Shown here one piece after another: positions 33,831-45,499 of a DNA stretch of 64,000 nt (within the stretch, counting starts at the first letter, position 1; the number at the start of each line of letters is the position of its first letter). Source of the stretch: Muricea muricata (lineage: Eukaryota; Cnidaria; Anthozoa; Malacalcyonacea; Plexauridae); the NCBI GenBank assembly GCA_963855995.1, contig OY979718.1, forward strand, positions 36,285,059 through 36,349,058. The letters are read 5' to 3'. The position numbers were made by a program, and so were the translations under genes. Below the pieces are notes generated by a model. The model searched no databases, was not told where the DNA came from, and saw only the letters and a program-made list of their open reading frames with translations.

Positions 33831-35825
33831 CTAGATATACTCACTTTGAATGAAACGAGGTTAGCTGATAGCATTAGAAATAGTGCGGAATGACAGAAAT
33901 CGGGTAGAAGGTGGTGTTGCCATATATTATAGGTATCATTTAAATGACAGAAATAGAGACGAATTAATGCCTGAGGGTGTTGAAGCGTTTGTGTTGAAGT
34001 CTTAAAAACGAAATACGCATCTGTACTTATTTCTACAATCTTTACACCATCCTAGCTCTAAAGTAGATATTTTGGAGAAGATTGAATTCGAAAATCTCAT
34101 TCAAAATTTAGATGATGAAAGCAAAGAAATTATTTTGGCAGTGGGTGACAGTGTGATCTTCTTGCCCAAGTGCGCGCTCCAATCACACAAATCGACTTCT
34201 CACTATTGCTAATTTATTCCAACTAACTAACATAAATTATCAAAAAACCAACGCGGGTTACAGAATATACTAGCACATTAGTGGACTGGCTTATGACGAA
34301 CAGGCCGGAAAATTTCTGTAATGCAGGGGTGTTGCATTTAGGAGTTAGTGCCCGCAGTCTTATATATGGATTCAGAAAAATAGCATTTAGTAGGAATCTA
34401 TCAAAATTGGTGGAGCATTGATGTTTAAAAAACTATTAATCTTCTGCATTCAAAGCACACTTAAATGAATGTTTGATTATGAGTGACTGGACCACTGATG
34501 ATCCAAATGCTTTGTAGAACTAATTTAGAGATGCTTTTAACTACGTGGCTGATGTATATGCTCCTATCATAACTCGTCGAGTTCGAAGTATTTGTACACC
34601 ATAGTTAAATAAAAATATTAAAACTAAAATTATTTATCGTGACTACCTGAAGAATAGAGCAGTTAAAACATCACGCCAGAGAGACTATGAGGCATATAAG
34701 AAGCAAAGAAATTAAGTAAATAAGCTTATTAAAATCGGAAAAGTAAAATATTATCAAATTATCAGTTATCAATAAAGATCAAAGTAATCCAAAAGCAGTG
34801 TGGATACACATAAACCAATTAGTTGGTGAGGGGTCAAAAACAACTCAGATACAACGTATGAAAGTAAATGACTCTGTTTTATCAAAAAATGAAGATGTTG
34901 CAGATTCATTTAATACGTATTTTGTTGAATTCAGCGAAAATCTTTCAAGCCAGATTCCACAGACAAACTTTTGTATCGGTGAGTGTATTGAACCAGTTTC
35001 AGCTCAATTTGGACTAAATCATTTGGTGACTGATGATGTTAAAAAGTTACTAGAAAACTCGACGCCTCAAAGTCATGTGGGTTAGACAAAATATCTGCTA
35101 ATATTTTAAAGGATTTTAATGAAATAATCGCACCATATTTAACGTAGATATATAACTGTTCTATCTCTACGGATATTTTTCCAGATGACTGGAAAATGAC
35201 CAGGGTGTCACCAATTTTTTAAGCCGGTTTCAACGAAGATTGCGACAATTATAGGCCAGTTTCCATTTTGCCAACTTAATAAATATTTGGCTCATCAAAA
35301 TGTATTAACCAAATATCAGTCAGGCTTTAGAGAGGGACATTTGACTTTGCCGTCCTTGTTAAGTTCTACAAATTCCTGGTTACTAAATATAAACTCAGGA
35401 ATGATAAACGGAGTAATCTTTCTTGACCTCAAAAAGGCATTTAACACTGTCGACCACAATATATTGTTGAGAAAATTGTTCTTGTATAGATTTAAAGGTA
35501 TTGCACTAGATTGGTGCAATTCCTGTTTGACAAATCGGAAACAGGTTTGTAAGACAAACAACACCATACCCTCTGTAAAATATAATAGGTGTGGTGTTCC
35601 TCAAGGGTCGAACCTAGGTCCTCTCCTTCTCTAAATATATACAACGACTTACCGCGATGTCTAAAGACATCTACGCCAGCAATGTATGCTGACGATACTA
35701 ATATAACGTACGGTCGTTGGTTAGACTGGCAAAGAAAATATTCATGATTGGCTTTTAGTGAATAAATTAACATTGAATGATAATAAAACTGAATATATGA
35801 TTATTGGGTCCAGGCCACAGTTATC

Positions 35826-37036
35826 CACAGCTTGAACTTTATTTACTTGGTCGGACATGTTCTCGTGATTGACTTGTATTTCATTCATTTGTTGTGCTTC
35901 CTGGCTGCCAAGAAAGTTGCCATTGGTCAGGTTTGCCAGCTGCACGTGGCATATTCTTGCGGGTATATCAAGGGTGAAGAATTGTACATTGTAAGGACTT
36001 GGTCGTTTTGTTATATTTATCACGTTTACTTCCTCTTCGGTTCCTAGTGGTTTTTTACTTTCTTTAGTCGTAAATTTGTTGTTTTACCGATTCTTTCGAT
36101 GTCTATAGCGCGCGAAAGCGTGAATTTCTTTTCTTGTAATGTTTTTTCTGATTGTTTCATTACTGCCACCTAAGACAAATCTGTCCCGAAATAGCGAGTC
36201 GTTCAAACAATTGCGGAAATTGCATCCTTGGGCGAGTTTTCTTATCATGGTCACATATTGGTCAACGCTCTTTCTTTTTCCTGTTGTTTTCTTCGATTAA
36301 ATACAAACCGTTCATACGTTTTGTTGATTCCTCCGACACAGAATTCTTCGAATTTCTCTACGATTTTACTCAGGACATGTCTGTCCGTCCGTCTCCGTCA
36401 CAAAATCCATGCGTTCAACATCTCAAGTGCCTGGAATGTTTTTTTCAAATTTATTTAATCTTGCCACTATCGCGTTATTCTGCCATAATCTTTTGAATCG
36501 CTTTCAATTTGCTGCAAGATTGCCGTTGACTTTTAAAGCCTGAGGTGGCTTTAACCATGGAAGCGTCGGTATTACATTGACCATCTTTAAAACAGGGAAT
36601 GGGGAAGTCGGGGAATCCGGTTTCCGGCGATTCATTCTCCTAGTAAAATGTCTACTATATTTGATATATTTTACATCACGAAAAAAATTCAATGCATGCG
36701 TGCTTGGTCTCGAGCTGTTGCATACAACTAGCCAAAAGTGATACACAATTTTTTTCATTTGAACATAAATTACGGTCAAAATTGCTGTAATATATGAGTA
36801 ACAATATAAGTGTTTATTACCATCACTAAGTAGCTTGATAAGCTAAAATACAGTGTCGTTTACAATGATAAAACTTTAACACGATAAAATTTGGTATATA
36901 ATAAAATTTAAGTTTAAAACTATAGTTATTTTGCAATCATATTTATATAAACAAGGAAGTGTTTTGTTGTGAGCTTGCCTCTGCCGTCGCCGATTGTTCC
37001 GTATCTTCGCTGTTTGTATTTTCTGTATCCGACATA
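35826..37036 (-). pseudogene. Gypsy gag remnant
   Basis: The minus-strand start MSDTENTNSEDTEQSAT lies at 37036, shortly after the primer-binding site. Capsid-like pieces follow after decayed sequence: ALKVNGNLAAN, a KRLWQN-type segment, and SVDQYVTMIRKLAQGC with LNDSLFRDRFVLGG, typical of Gypsy gag. The C-terminal part reads ITKRPSPYNVQFFTLDIP. Multiple frameshifts. The 3' continuation is cut at 35826 by the LINE. Confidence 0.65.
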
Positions 37037-37050
37037 TTTCTTAATTAACA

Positions 37051-37250
37051 GATCCTACTCTTGATACCATGTTTCTTAATCCCAAATGGAGTCAAAAACT
37101 TTAAAAAAAATAGAAATTAAAACATGTATTTTTATTCCAAATCGCATGTCTCAATACACAAAAATTTATATCCCCACTCTTATTACAATAATAATATTAT
37201 ACGTCAATCATCCTAAAGTGGGTTTCTGAGGAATATGGGGCCCCAAATGT
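37051..37250 (-). repeat. Gypsy primer-binding site and 5' LTR (partial)
   Basis: On the minus strand the LTR-like segment ends ...AAGAAACA and is followed at 37069-37051 by TGGTATCAAGAGTAGG, a plausible tRNA primer-binding site. About 95 bp (37137-37230) match the LTR at 30252-30481. The outer end is unclear. The Mutator-like element inserted just beyond it. Confidence 0.55.
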
Positions 37251-37280
37251 AAAAATAGGTACGCGTAGCGTACATGCGGG

Positions 37281-39220
37281 AACAAAGGAGACTTTTGTCT
37301 GATTGGTCAATTTTTCCTAAGGCTTTCACTGATCAATTTCACTTCCGGTTCGGGAAGGCTCGAAAAAGCAGACGAAGATTTTAAAAAACAACAAGGTCAA
37401 CTAGCCTAACTAAATGAGCAATCACAGTTCGAAATTATCTTTGTTGCTTCTGAATTTAACGCTGGTAAATATACGGGTATTTACCTTCGACATACTCACT
37501 TTTGAGACTTTGGATACAGATTTTAAACGTTTTAATCCCGATCAGTGTGTCAGTCTTAAAAAACACTTCCACACGAATACAACCACGTTAATACATGATT
37601 TGACGTTTGATGTTTCTACCTTCAAAGGGATAATATTAAAACAGCGCTAATTCAAGGTATAGCATTCAAAGACTATACGAGTTGTGGAGTGATGAAAGAA
37701 TTAAGTTACGAAAGCGAATATAATAAGAAAAGAAGACCTGTTTATCGTGTTCGGTTTCCTTGACATGAGCTGGCAAAGAACATGTATACCTCGACATATA
37801 GCTACCTTCTATTGTGCTCAATTGACAGTTTTATATGCATCTGATTAACTCCAAATTTTACTTGCTTAAACTAATAAGGTAAGTTAATTTGATTATCAAT
37901 TTTCGTGTAATAACAGTATTTTGTCTGAAAGTTATCGGCTTTTGTTTTTAACATTTATCGTGATAGTAATTTTAGCTTTTTCGTAATGGAGTCTATTTGG
38001 CCAGTTTTTTACCCACCACGAATGCAGTGCAGGGTCGACAAAAAAATAAAAGTCGTTTTAAACAGTAGTTTCACATAAACAACTCAGCCTGTTAGCCTTT
38101 TCCCGTCACACGCTTTCGTTTGTTTACAAGCGGCAAAAAACTCATAAGTTTCAACCTACTCATTTCCTCTCCAATTTTTGTCTAGGAAAAAATTTTAAGA
38201 AAACAGTAAAAAGCGTATGAACGTATGCTTTACCATTTTCAAGAGCTTGGGATCATAAAAGTTTAGGTAAAAACAAACTTATCTGCAAATATTCTGTATC
38301 TAAAACATACAAATACATGTAATTACTGAGCAGTCAAACACTGCTTGTAATCTTGTCCTTTCATTAAACCTGAGCGACAGTCCGCACGATTGAAACTATT
38401 AAAACTACATGTAGAACAGCTTGCATTGAAAAAATAACTGTAATTACTAAAAAAGGGGTGCATAATTTTAGTGTGTTTAAAGGGAATTCCCGTCACACGA
38501 GCTCGTTACATTAGTCCAGGCATTTTTGTGCGAGCAACTGAAAAACGAAACAGCCTTCTCGTTTAAATTTAATGTTCAAAACAAAAGGTAATAACTTTCC
38601 GAAGGAATATTGTCATAATGTGAAAACTCACTTCTGAGATAATATATCTTTGAAGTCTGAGCATACAAAGTTTTGAGATGATCAGTTGTATATCAAGCCT
38701 TGAAATTACCATGGTTGAAGGCTATGTATCTTCTTTGCTTGTTTTTGGCTAGAATATTACACATATAAACAAGGCTTTGTTTTTCCTATAATACTAGTTT
38801 CCATAACTTTACTTTATAGTCATTTAACTGACCATGTATCATTAATATTACTTGCCGAGTTAGCCGTTCTAACCTCCTTTGATTGAGCATAAAAATAATA
38901 AAACGTGAAGCCTGTTATGAACATTGTATCATTACGTGCATGTATATTTTCACTGCTCCAGAACGAACGGCATTAAAACCTTGAAATACTGCATCAAAAT
39001 TCCCAAGTTTAACGGCTGCCTAAGATAAACACTTGCTGCATCAATTAACGTTGATTTCAGAAAGATCAGAAGCAAATACTATTTGTAAACGCTGTTTCAA
39101 TTGTCGACTAATCATTTTAAGAACTTTGCCCGCTCCTTCACGGCTTCCCGAACCGGAAGTAAATTTCATCAAAGAAAAGTCTTAAAAGAGTCGACCAATC
39201 AGACAAAAGTCTCCTTTGTT
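37281..39220. mobile_element. Non-autonomous Mutator-like element
   Basis: A 1,940-bp unit with inverted ends of about 115 bp starting AACAAAGGAGACTTTTGTC and sharing 'acttccggttcgggaag'. It is flanked by an exact 9-bp duplication, acatgcggg, at 37272-37280 and 39221-39229. Nine-base duplications with long inverted repeats are typical of Mutator-like elements. A 78-codon frame (37414-37650) resembles no transposase; the remaining interior shows nothing codable. Confidence 0.75.
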
Positions 39221-39534
39221 ACATGCGGGTAGCCTCAGCGAAGTAAGCAAAGACACTCCAAATTGCACATTCCTGTAAGCATTGTGACTATGTTCAACAG
39301 GTGTGATCGCAGGCGCATGCTAATCTAGATTCGGTACAAAAATGTCCACATAAGGTATAAAGACTTGAAGTTTTTGTAGTTAAGCTAGGCCACAATGCAC
39401 TAATGCACTTTGCCGACAAAAGGTCCGCTAGTGAAGATATACGTTCGACACAGTAAAAGAACAGTTAATTAGATTTAATGATACAACAATTAGATCATAT
39501 GAAGTACAGTATGTAGAGAACGTCACTACATCTA

Positions 39535-40345
39535 AGCCAACAAACTCAGCCTGTCCAGTTGTAAACAATCGGAAGTCTGCAGACGCGAGGTAGCTTGAGA
39601 TAAAAAAGGGGTTAAAAATATGAATAACTCTCTTAAAGTATGCTTTAGATTTATAATTAGTTGCTCACTCGATAGCAGTGGTGAAGCCAGCCCAACATTT
39701 GGTCATGCAAATTTTTCTGTGTTTATAGACCGTATAAGGAATCAATTTCTAAAGAAATGAATAATGATAATGACTTAAAGTTGCATTGCAGGACCAAATT
39801 GTCGGGCTGGCTTCGCTACTGCTCGATAGATTTTACGACGCCAAATTGAATGGTGGTATTTCTACCTTAATACGATGAACCAAAAATGAAATACGGGCCT
39901 TCATATCATCAAGTCATCGATCATGTGTGATCGACTTTCAATAGGCCTGACAGTAAAGTCTAAAGAGTTTAACTTTCCGAAATTCCCGTTTTCGGTCATA
40001 AAAGTCGTCGGTTTTTTCGCGGGTTCTTCAAATCTCTGCTGTGGATAGAGTTTTTCATGCCGAATCTGATGGTGTTATTTCCAACCCTATATCTTAAATT
40101 TCTCTACCAAGCAAAGTTCTAAACCAACCAACTCATCCCGTCTAATTGTAAACAACCGGAAGTGTGCAGACGAGAGCTAGCCTGAGTTAAAATTTGAATA
40201 ACTCTAAGTTAAAATTTGAATAACTTAAAATACATTTTGGGTCTATAATTTGTCGCTAATTAGATAGATTTTATCAGGCCGTATTGAATGGTGGTATTTT
40301 CACCTTAATACGATAAGCCGAAAATGAAATATGGGCTTTTGAAGT
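39535..40345. repeat. Direct duplication of about 230 bp
   Basis: Segments 39535-39910 and 40122-40345 share 'ttgtaaacaa(t/c)cggaagt' and 'attgaatggtggtattt(c/t)' in the same order and orientation. The first copy is longer because it contains the MITE at 39676-39821. The sequence between (39911-40121) holds no gene. Confidence 0.7.
39676..39821. repeat. hAT-type MITE, CAGTAGCGAAGCC family, with an empty-site paralogue
   Basis: A 146-bp element with CAGT(G/A)G(T/C)GAAGCCAGCCC ends and an exact 8-bp duplication, ctcgatag, at 39668-39675 and 39822-39829. The duplicated locus at about 40255-40275 lacks it, which confirms the insertion boundaries. Confidence 0.88.
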
Positions 40346-40858
40346 GATCGACACCTGATCGCTATGCTTTTGAAGTGATCGACACCTAATCGCTATGGTG
40401 CAAACGGGGCTCGAAGTCCCTTGCGAGGTATTCTATAATTACTTCCCAAATGCTCACTCCTTGTTTGTCAAAAAGTCTCAACATCGTAGTAAATACAAAT
40501 GCTTGGCATTGCTTGCTCCTTGTACGCAATATTTGTCACAAAGTCTGAATACGAATACTCGCTCCTTTGTGATCTTGCACACAAGAATTAAATGTCTATT
40601 TTCGGCAATTCCGTGTGCGTTACGACAATTTTCCGAAAGCTTGCCGAGCTTGCCGAAGATGTGGACATACAACCGGACACTTTTCAGCTTATAAAGTAGT
40701 GGTTAGCTGCGCATGCGCGGCTACCCAAAAAATTGTTTACAGCAAAAACATGTTAAATTTTTCATTATTGAGACATATAATCCATTATTTGCAAACAATC
40801 TTTGTCTTTTTAATAAACAATCCATAGATTACGGGAACCACCGCGTATTTTGATGAAA
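40346..40858. other. No gene; promoter-like repeat at about 40600-40745
   Basis: Bases 40600-40745 are a diverged inverse copy of the 200-bp unit found at 45500 and 46246. It includes 'gaagatgtggacatacaacc', a TATAAAG box (40691) and GCGCATGCGCGG (NRF1-like). The rest is unassigned. Confidence 0.4.
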
Positions 40859-40906
40859 TACAAAACAATAGATACTCCGAAGATCGATAACATATTGAAA
40901 ATTTAT

Positions 40907-40941
40907 TTCGACGTTTCGACTAAACTATAGTCATCATCAGG
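40907..40941 (-). ncRNA. Hammerhead-like motif in the Penelope 3' terminus
   Basis: On the minus strand CCTGATGATGACTATAG leads into TTTAGTCGAAACGTC. The CTGATGA and GAAA boxes flank a GACT/AGTC stem. There is one extra base at the stem II junction compared with a canonical hammerhead, so self-cleavage is uncertain. It is on the coding strand of the element. Confidence 0.35.
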
Positions 40942-42808
40942 AAATGAATGATGATGATATTACATATACGTACAATTATATAGTGAAGTAACAGGATATG
41001 ATTAGTTAAAAATTAATAGATCTTTAGAAGCTTTAGTTCCATGGTTAAGTGACGGTTTCAATCTATTTATAGCAATAGGCTCTTGAAAAAGTATTAGAGA
41101 CCAGTGTTTTGGTTTGTCGATTATTTTAGTGTTAGTAAATATTAAATCTGTTAGTGAGCATTTTATATTACTATATCTTCGTCATAAGGACTTAGTTCTA
41201 GCAGATTCTTTATAAAGTTGAATTCGTTGCAGCTACAAATATGGTTGTATATCTCGGAAGAGTCATGATACGAATGTTCTTTTATTCGGGTGTACAAGCA
41301 GCGATCAGTTTTTCATACGTAGTTAGCGTTACATCCAGGGCATTTGAATTCATAGATAACGGAGCTTTGATACATTTTTGGTGTTTGGTCTTTAAGTGAG
41401 ATGAAGCAGTTAGCATCAGTAGTTTTCCAGTTGACAATAAATTTACAAGGAGATTTTAATGATGAACTTATTTTTCGAATGAAGCTGTTGGTTAGTTTAG
41501 TTCCATATTTACCAAGGAAAGGTAAATGAATCCAGATTTTGACTGTAATCGGTTTGATGAGGGAATTATCAGTGACAGTGTTACAAGGGTTATGAGTTGA
41601 GGGTTTGAATAATGTTGATAGTTTTCTTGAAAGTTTGCGGGAGAAGCCATTTCATGACACGAAAGAAGTGATATTGTCTAAGTCAGTTTGAGGAGTTCAT
41701 CGTTGCTGAAAATTTTGTGGGCACGATGAATGAGGGCACGTATCCAAGAAATCTTTCTCGACCACGGAGTGTAGCTGGAGTAACGTTAGTATTGACCATG
41801 CCAGTATGGGCTGGTTTGCGGTAGACAGTGGTACCGTTTGAAGTGTTTGACTGTCTAGGAAATGTATGTCATTGTCAGGAAATTTGTCAACAGTAAACTG
41901 TATTTGACTGTGAAAGGTATTGAAAGTATTAAGTATATATTCAATCATTTCAATGTCGGAGGGTTTTGCAAGAACTAAAGTGTCATCTACATAGCGTTTA
42001 TAAAGGACTATTTTGCCGGAGTTAATAAGTGGTTTGACGATAACAGTTTCGAGTTCAGTCATTATTATGTTAGCTAAGGCAGGACCTAAGGAGGAACCCA
42101 TAGAAACGCCGTCAGTTTGTTTATAGGATTCTCCATTAAATGAGAAAACAGTTTTAGTACATGAGTCAAGTATCAGTTTCTTAAGTGTACGTTTCGTAAG
42201 AGTTGTTGAGATAAAAGAGTTAAAATTGTGTCAACAGTTTTCTTAAGAGGTACATTATTAAAGAGAGATTTGACGTCAAAAGAAACAAATCTATATCCGT
42301 CATCAAAGAGTTTGGATGGTAGATTATTAATATGTGAAACCACGTCAAATGTATCTTTAATAGAAAATTCATTAATTGTCAAAGGATTTAGTAGTTTGGT
42401 GAGAAATTTAGCAGCTGGTTGGTGAGCAGTTTCTGTAGCGTCAATGATTGGTCGGAAAGGAGAAAGGGTGTCGAAAGATTTGTGTACCTTTGGAAGGCCG
42501 TGTGCTCTAGCTGGTCGAGTAGAGGTAGGTCGTATGTCATTATACTCAGAGTGTTAGATATCTCACGACGGTTAAGAATTGTGCAAAGGTAGTTTTGAAG
42601 AGTATTTAGTTGAGTTAAAGTAGAATCAAAGTGAACCTTTGTAAATTTATTCTTGTCAGAAAAAAGTAGAGTCATGGAAAGGATGTAGTCGTTAAAGTTG
42701 ATAAGTACAACACCTAAAGCTTCTAAAGATCTATTAATTTTTAACTAATCATATCTTGCTACTTCACTATATAATTGTACGTATATGTAATATCATCATC
42801 ATTCATTT

Positions 42809-42844
42809 CCTGATGATGACTATAGTTTAGTCGAAACGTCGAAA
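42809..42844 (+). ncRNA. Hammerhead-like motif in the opposite Penelope terminus
   Basis: Same motif as at 40907-40941, carried by the inverted terminus and therefore on the + strand, antisense to the element's genes. Confidence 0.3.
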
Positions 42845-42889
42845 TATAAATTTTCAATATGTTATCGATCTTCGGAGTATCTCTTGTTT

Positions 42890-43140
42890 TGTAATCCATA
42901 GATTGTTTATAAACAATCTCAAGAGATTGTTTGTTGCGATGCTAAATATCCATTATGATTATTTATAAATACTCCGTGGATTATTTATAAACCATCGCAG
43001 CATTATTTAGCTCGACATTAAACAATCCCTAGATTGTTTATAAACCATCCATAGATTATTTGCAAACAAATAGATAATCCATAGATAGTTTGCAAACCAT
43101 GAGCATATTATTTATAAACAATCCATAGATTTTTTGCTCG
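42890..43140. repeat. Short palindromic tandem repeats
   Basis: At least eight irregular copies of a unit around 'aaacaatccatagattgttt', itself nearly palindromic. The same unit occurs at 40786-40830 on the other side of the Penelope element, so the element sits within this array. Confidence 0.6.
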
Positions 43141-43167
43141 AACCAAATGTAAAACTATGGCGGCGGT

Positions 43168-43868
43168 CGCCAAATGTAAAATAAAGAGCTGGCTAACAGG
43201 AAAAAGCCTGGTACGACTTTCTACCATCCGAGGGGCATGTGGTTGCAGCATTGAACTGTTAGAATTTATAAGTCGCGCCAAAATGTTTACTTATCATTAT
43301 ATTCATGAATGCAGCTGTAGTTTCAGTTTACTTTCACCCAAATGATGAATAATTCAAATGTTATTAATGTGCTTTGTCAAATTGTGAGGCTGATTGAACC
43401 AATATCGGATGATGCAAATTCGAACACAAACGAAGGGCCATCAACATCGACACCGAGTACAAGTTCAGCAACAGTCACAACACCAGCAACGAACCGACAA
43501 CAAAATACCAGGACACAAGTCTCTGGGCAGGAAAGCCAGGTACTAAGTAAAAATGCTCAATTGCTGATGTTGTGACAGTTGTTGAACTTGTACTGGGTCT
43601 CGATGTTGATGGGCCTTCGTTTGTGTTCGAATTTGTATCATCCGATATTGATTCAATCAGCCTCACAATTTGACTAAGCACATTTGTCTTATTTGAATTA
43701 TTCATCATTTAGGTGAAAGTAAACCGAAACTACAGCTGCATCTCATGAATATAATGATAAGTAAACTTTTTTGCTACGAGCCTGCAACTATACGCCCCCC
43801 CCCCCCCGGATGGTAGAAAGTGGTACCAGGTTTTTTCCTGTTAGCCAGCTCTTTATTTTACATTTGGC
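43168..43868. repeat. Foldback of two inverted copies of a retroelement-like leader
   Basis: Arms 43168-43482 and 43568-43868 are inverted copies around an 85-bp spacer. Each encodes the same N-terminal peptide (MMNNSN..., then SNTNEGPSTS) reading toward the centre, preceded by a shared non-coding leader with 'gagctggctaacaggaaaaa'. It looks like two head-to-head 5' ends of one element. The parent element is not identified. One arm has a C/G homopolymer. Confidence 0.65.
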
Positions 43869-43950
43869 GCCCTATAGTAAGGAATGCTTCATGGTTGTTA
43901 ATATAGACAACCTATCGTAATAGTGCACACGTAAATTAAGGGAGACATGA
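43869..43950. repeat. Gypsy LTR-like fragment
   Basis: 'gaatgcttcatggttgttaa' and the following 'ctatcgta' match the outer part of the LTR at 30450-30481. Confidence 0.4.
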
Positions 43951-44539
43951 TAAAGAGCATGGCCCACAGTTTAAATTTTATACAAATAAACAGAAATAAT
44001 TTTTTGTGCATTGTCGGTTTTGTTAAATTATTTTGACGAGCGAAAGATGAAAACTTCTATTGTCTTTTTATTAAAATTTGAAATTTATGTACTAGTATGC
44101 AGCATTATTCGCATAATTATACAACCTGGTACAATTCTCTACTTTCTTGATACGAATATATGCCGGTTTATGCACGGTGTAATATAAGTTGAAAGCTTAC
44201 TACCTCCTGATTAGATTGGTAGTAACCAATCAAAGCGAGTTTTGCCGAAAGAGTTGTAATGATAAAAAAGTTAATAGTTTTGTGATGTGTAGCCTATTTT
44301 GTGTATTTATTTGCCTTTCTGTCGAAAAAATAAAATCCACCTCTACTAATTAAAATCTGAAAATTACCCGCTGCTACTAATAATAGTTTTATTCTATCTT
44401 TCAAGGCAATCATCACGTAACTGTTATGCTTCTCAGTTCTTGTCATTTATGAAAGATAGCATGAAACTATTATCTTGAAAAATTTTAGGATTTTAGAAAC
44501 ATGAAATATATATACACTGTATATACATATATTACATGG
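43951..44539. other. No gene seen
   Basis: AT-rich sequence with no recognisable repeat or open frame of note. A CCAAT box lies near 44228. Confidence 0.3.
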
Positions 44540-44546
44540 TTGCAAG

Positions 44547-44660
44547 GAAATATGAAATTTATTTCGAGTGTTGAACAAGATATTTCACGAGAGAGCGCTG
44601 CGAACGAGTGAGATATCTTGTTCAACCCTAGAAATAAATTTCATATTTCCCGAGCAACGA
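44547..44660. repeat. Palindrome with GC-richer loop
   Basis: Arms carry 'ggaaatatgaaatttatttc' and 'gttgaacaagatat', and the loop holds GAGAGCGCTGCGAACGAGTGAG. It abuts the broken end of the Crypton fragment at 44690-45153. Confidence 0.7.
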
Positions 44661-44689
44661 TGTTTATAAGTGCTTGAGGACTATTTAAG

Positions 44690-45153
44690 CCCATTGCACC
44701 CTTTTGGTAAAGAGTGTCAATCTCTTGTTGAGTAAGGCATGATGCTTCGCGTGGTTAATTTCCCTTTCCTTTGCGTTTAAGTTCTTTCTGCTTCAACTTG
44801 AGTGTGTCTCTTGTCGTGGCGAAATGTTGTCCTGTTTAGATTGATTCGCTGTATCGACGTTTCTTGAGATACCGTTCAACAGAGGACAGAAAACTACGAA
44901 GAGTAGTTGGCTCAGATTCATCACCGTTCTTTTTCTTTACAGCCAAAAGAAACTTACTTAAGTGGCCATCTAGTTCTTCTAGCGAAAGTTGTTCTATTTC
45001 AAATGACTCGTTTGTTTGCTTTTCGCTTGCAATGCATGAATAACACGATAAGCGATATATCTTGCCTCGTTTTTTTTCTTGTATTTTCATTTTCTTCTCC
45101 TTCAATGAATATTTCGACGTCGTCGTCTGTAATACTCACGAATCTTGTAGCCA
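44690..45153 (-). pseudogene. Crypton/DUF3504 N-terminal fragment
   Basis: On the minus strand it starts MATRFVSITDDDVEIFIEGE and ENENTRKKT at 45153. After a frameshift come LSLEELDGHLSKFLLAVKKK and TTLRSFLSSVERYL, then TRDTLKLKQKELKRKGKG-type sequence down to about 44700. These are the successive blocks before the tyrosine-recombinase domain in Crypton-derived proteins. The catalytic domain is missing; the frame runs into a palindrome. CCAAT boxes at 45288 and 45314 (inverted relative to +) precede the start. Confidence 0.7.
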
Positions 45154-45499
45154 TGTTTGTATAAAATGTTTGACAAAAAACTTTTTGCTCGCCGAAAAAG
45201 CAATTATTTTGCAAAAACTCAGTGCCCGGAAGCGGCGAAAACATTCAAAGTGTACGTGTACGTTTTACAACATGTTCTCTGATTGGTCAAATACATTTCA
45301 TACAATGGGTTTTGATTGGCTAGTGAAAATGATATTTTCACACGTAAAAAATATCGTATTTTTTACGTGTGTTTGAATACGATTTTTCTCAGAGGCAAAA
45401 AACTCTATATAACACTGATGTTTATAAAATAAATATACATATTTTATTATAATCTTGAAATATTACAATTTTTTCTGTTCAAATACTTTTTAATTTTTT

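Larger units (their letters stand above)
33400..35824 (+). pseudogene. LINE ORF2 (endonuclease and reverse transcriptase), decayed
   Basis: An endonuclease start (GHLNVASLTKY) is followed by LTLNETRLADS (33839-33871) and a ruined nuclease domain. Reverse transcriptase pieces are YQSGFREGHLTLPSLLSSTN, VIFLDLKKAFNTVDH (motif A, intact here), CGVPQGSNLGPLLL (motif B region) and a MYADDTN-like segment near 35690. It stops at 35824 after KTEYMIIGSR, where Gypsy gag sequence on the opposite strand begins, so the 3' end is lost. A MITE and a local triplication interrupt the 5' part. Confidence 0.75.
40859..42896 (-). pseudogene. Penelope-like element with inverted termini
   Basis: Minus-strand order is the standard RT then GIY-YIG endonuclease. 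Reverse transcriptase pieces are FVSFDVKSLFNNVPL (motif A, 42173-42382), MGSSLGPALANIIMTELE (motif B region) and YKRYVDDTLVLAK (motif C). The endonuclease part is near 41190-41340 (TDRCLYTRIKEHSYHDSSEI, then a Cys-rich end). Frameshifts separate the blocks. The ends, 40859-41037 and 42703-42896, are inverted copies of each other instead of direct repeats, an arrangement known for some Penelope elements. The enzyme pair copies RNA into a nicked site; this copy is inactive. Confidence 0.82.

Noticed and set aside
37414..37650. Possible transposase gene in the Mutator-like element
   Set aside because: Only 78 codons, no DDE or zinc-finger pattern, and next to the terminal repeat.
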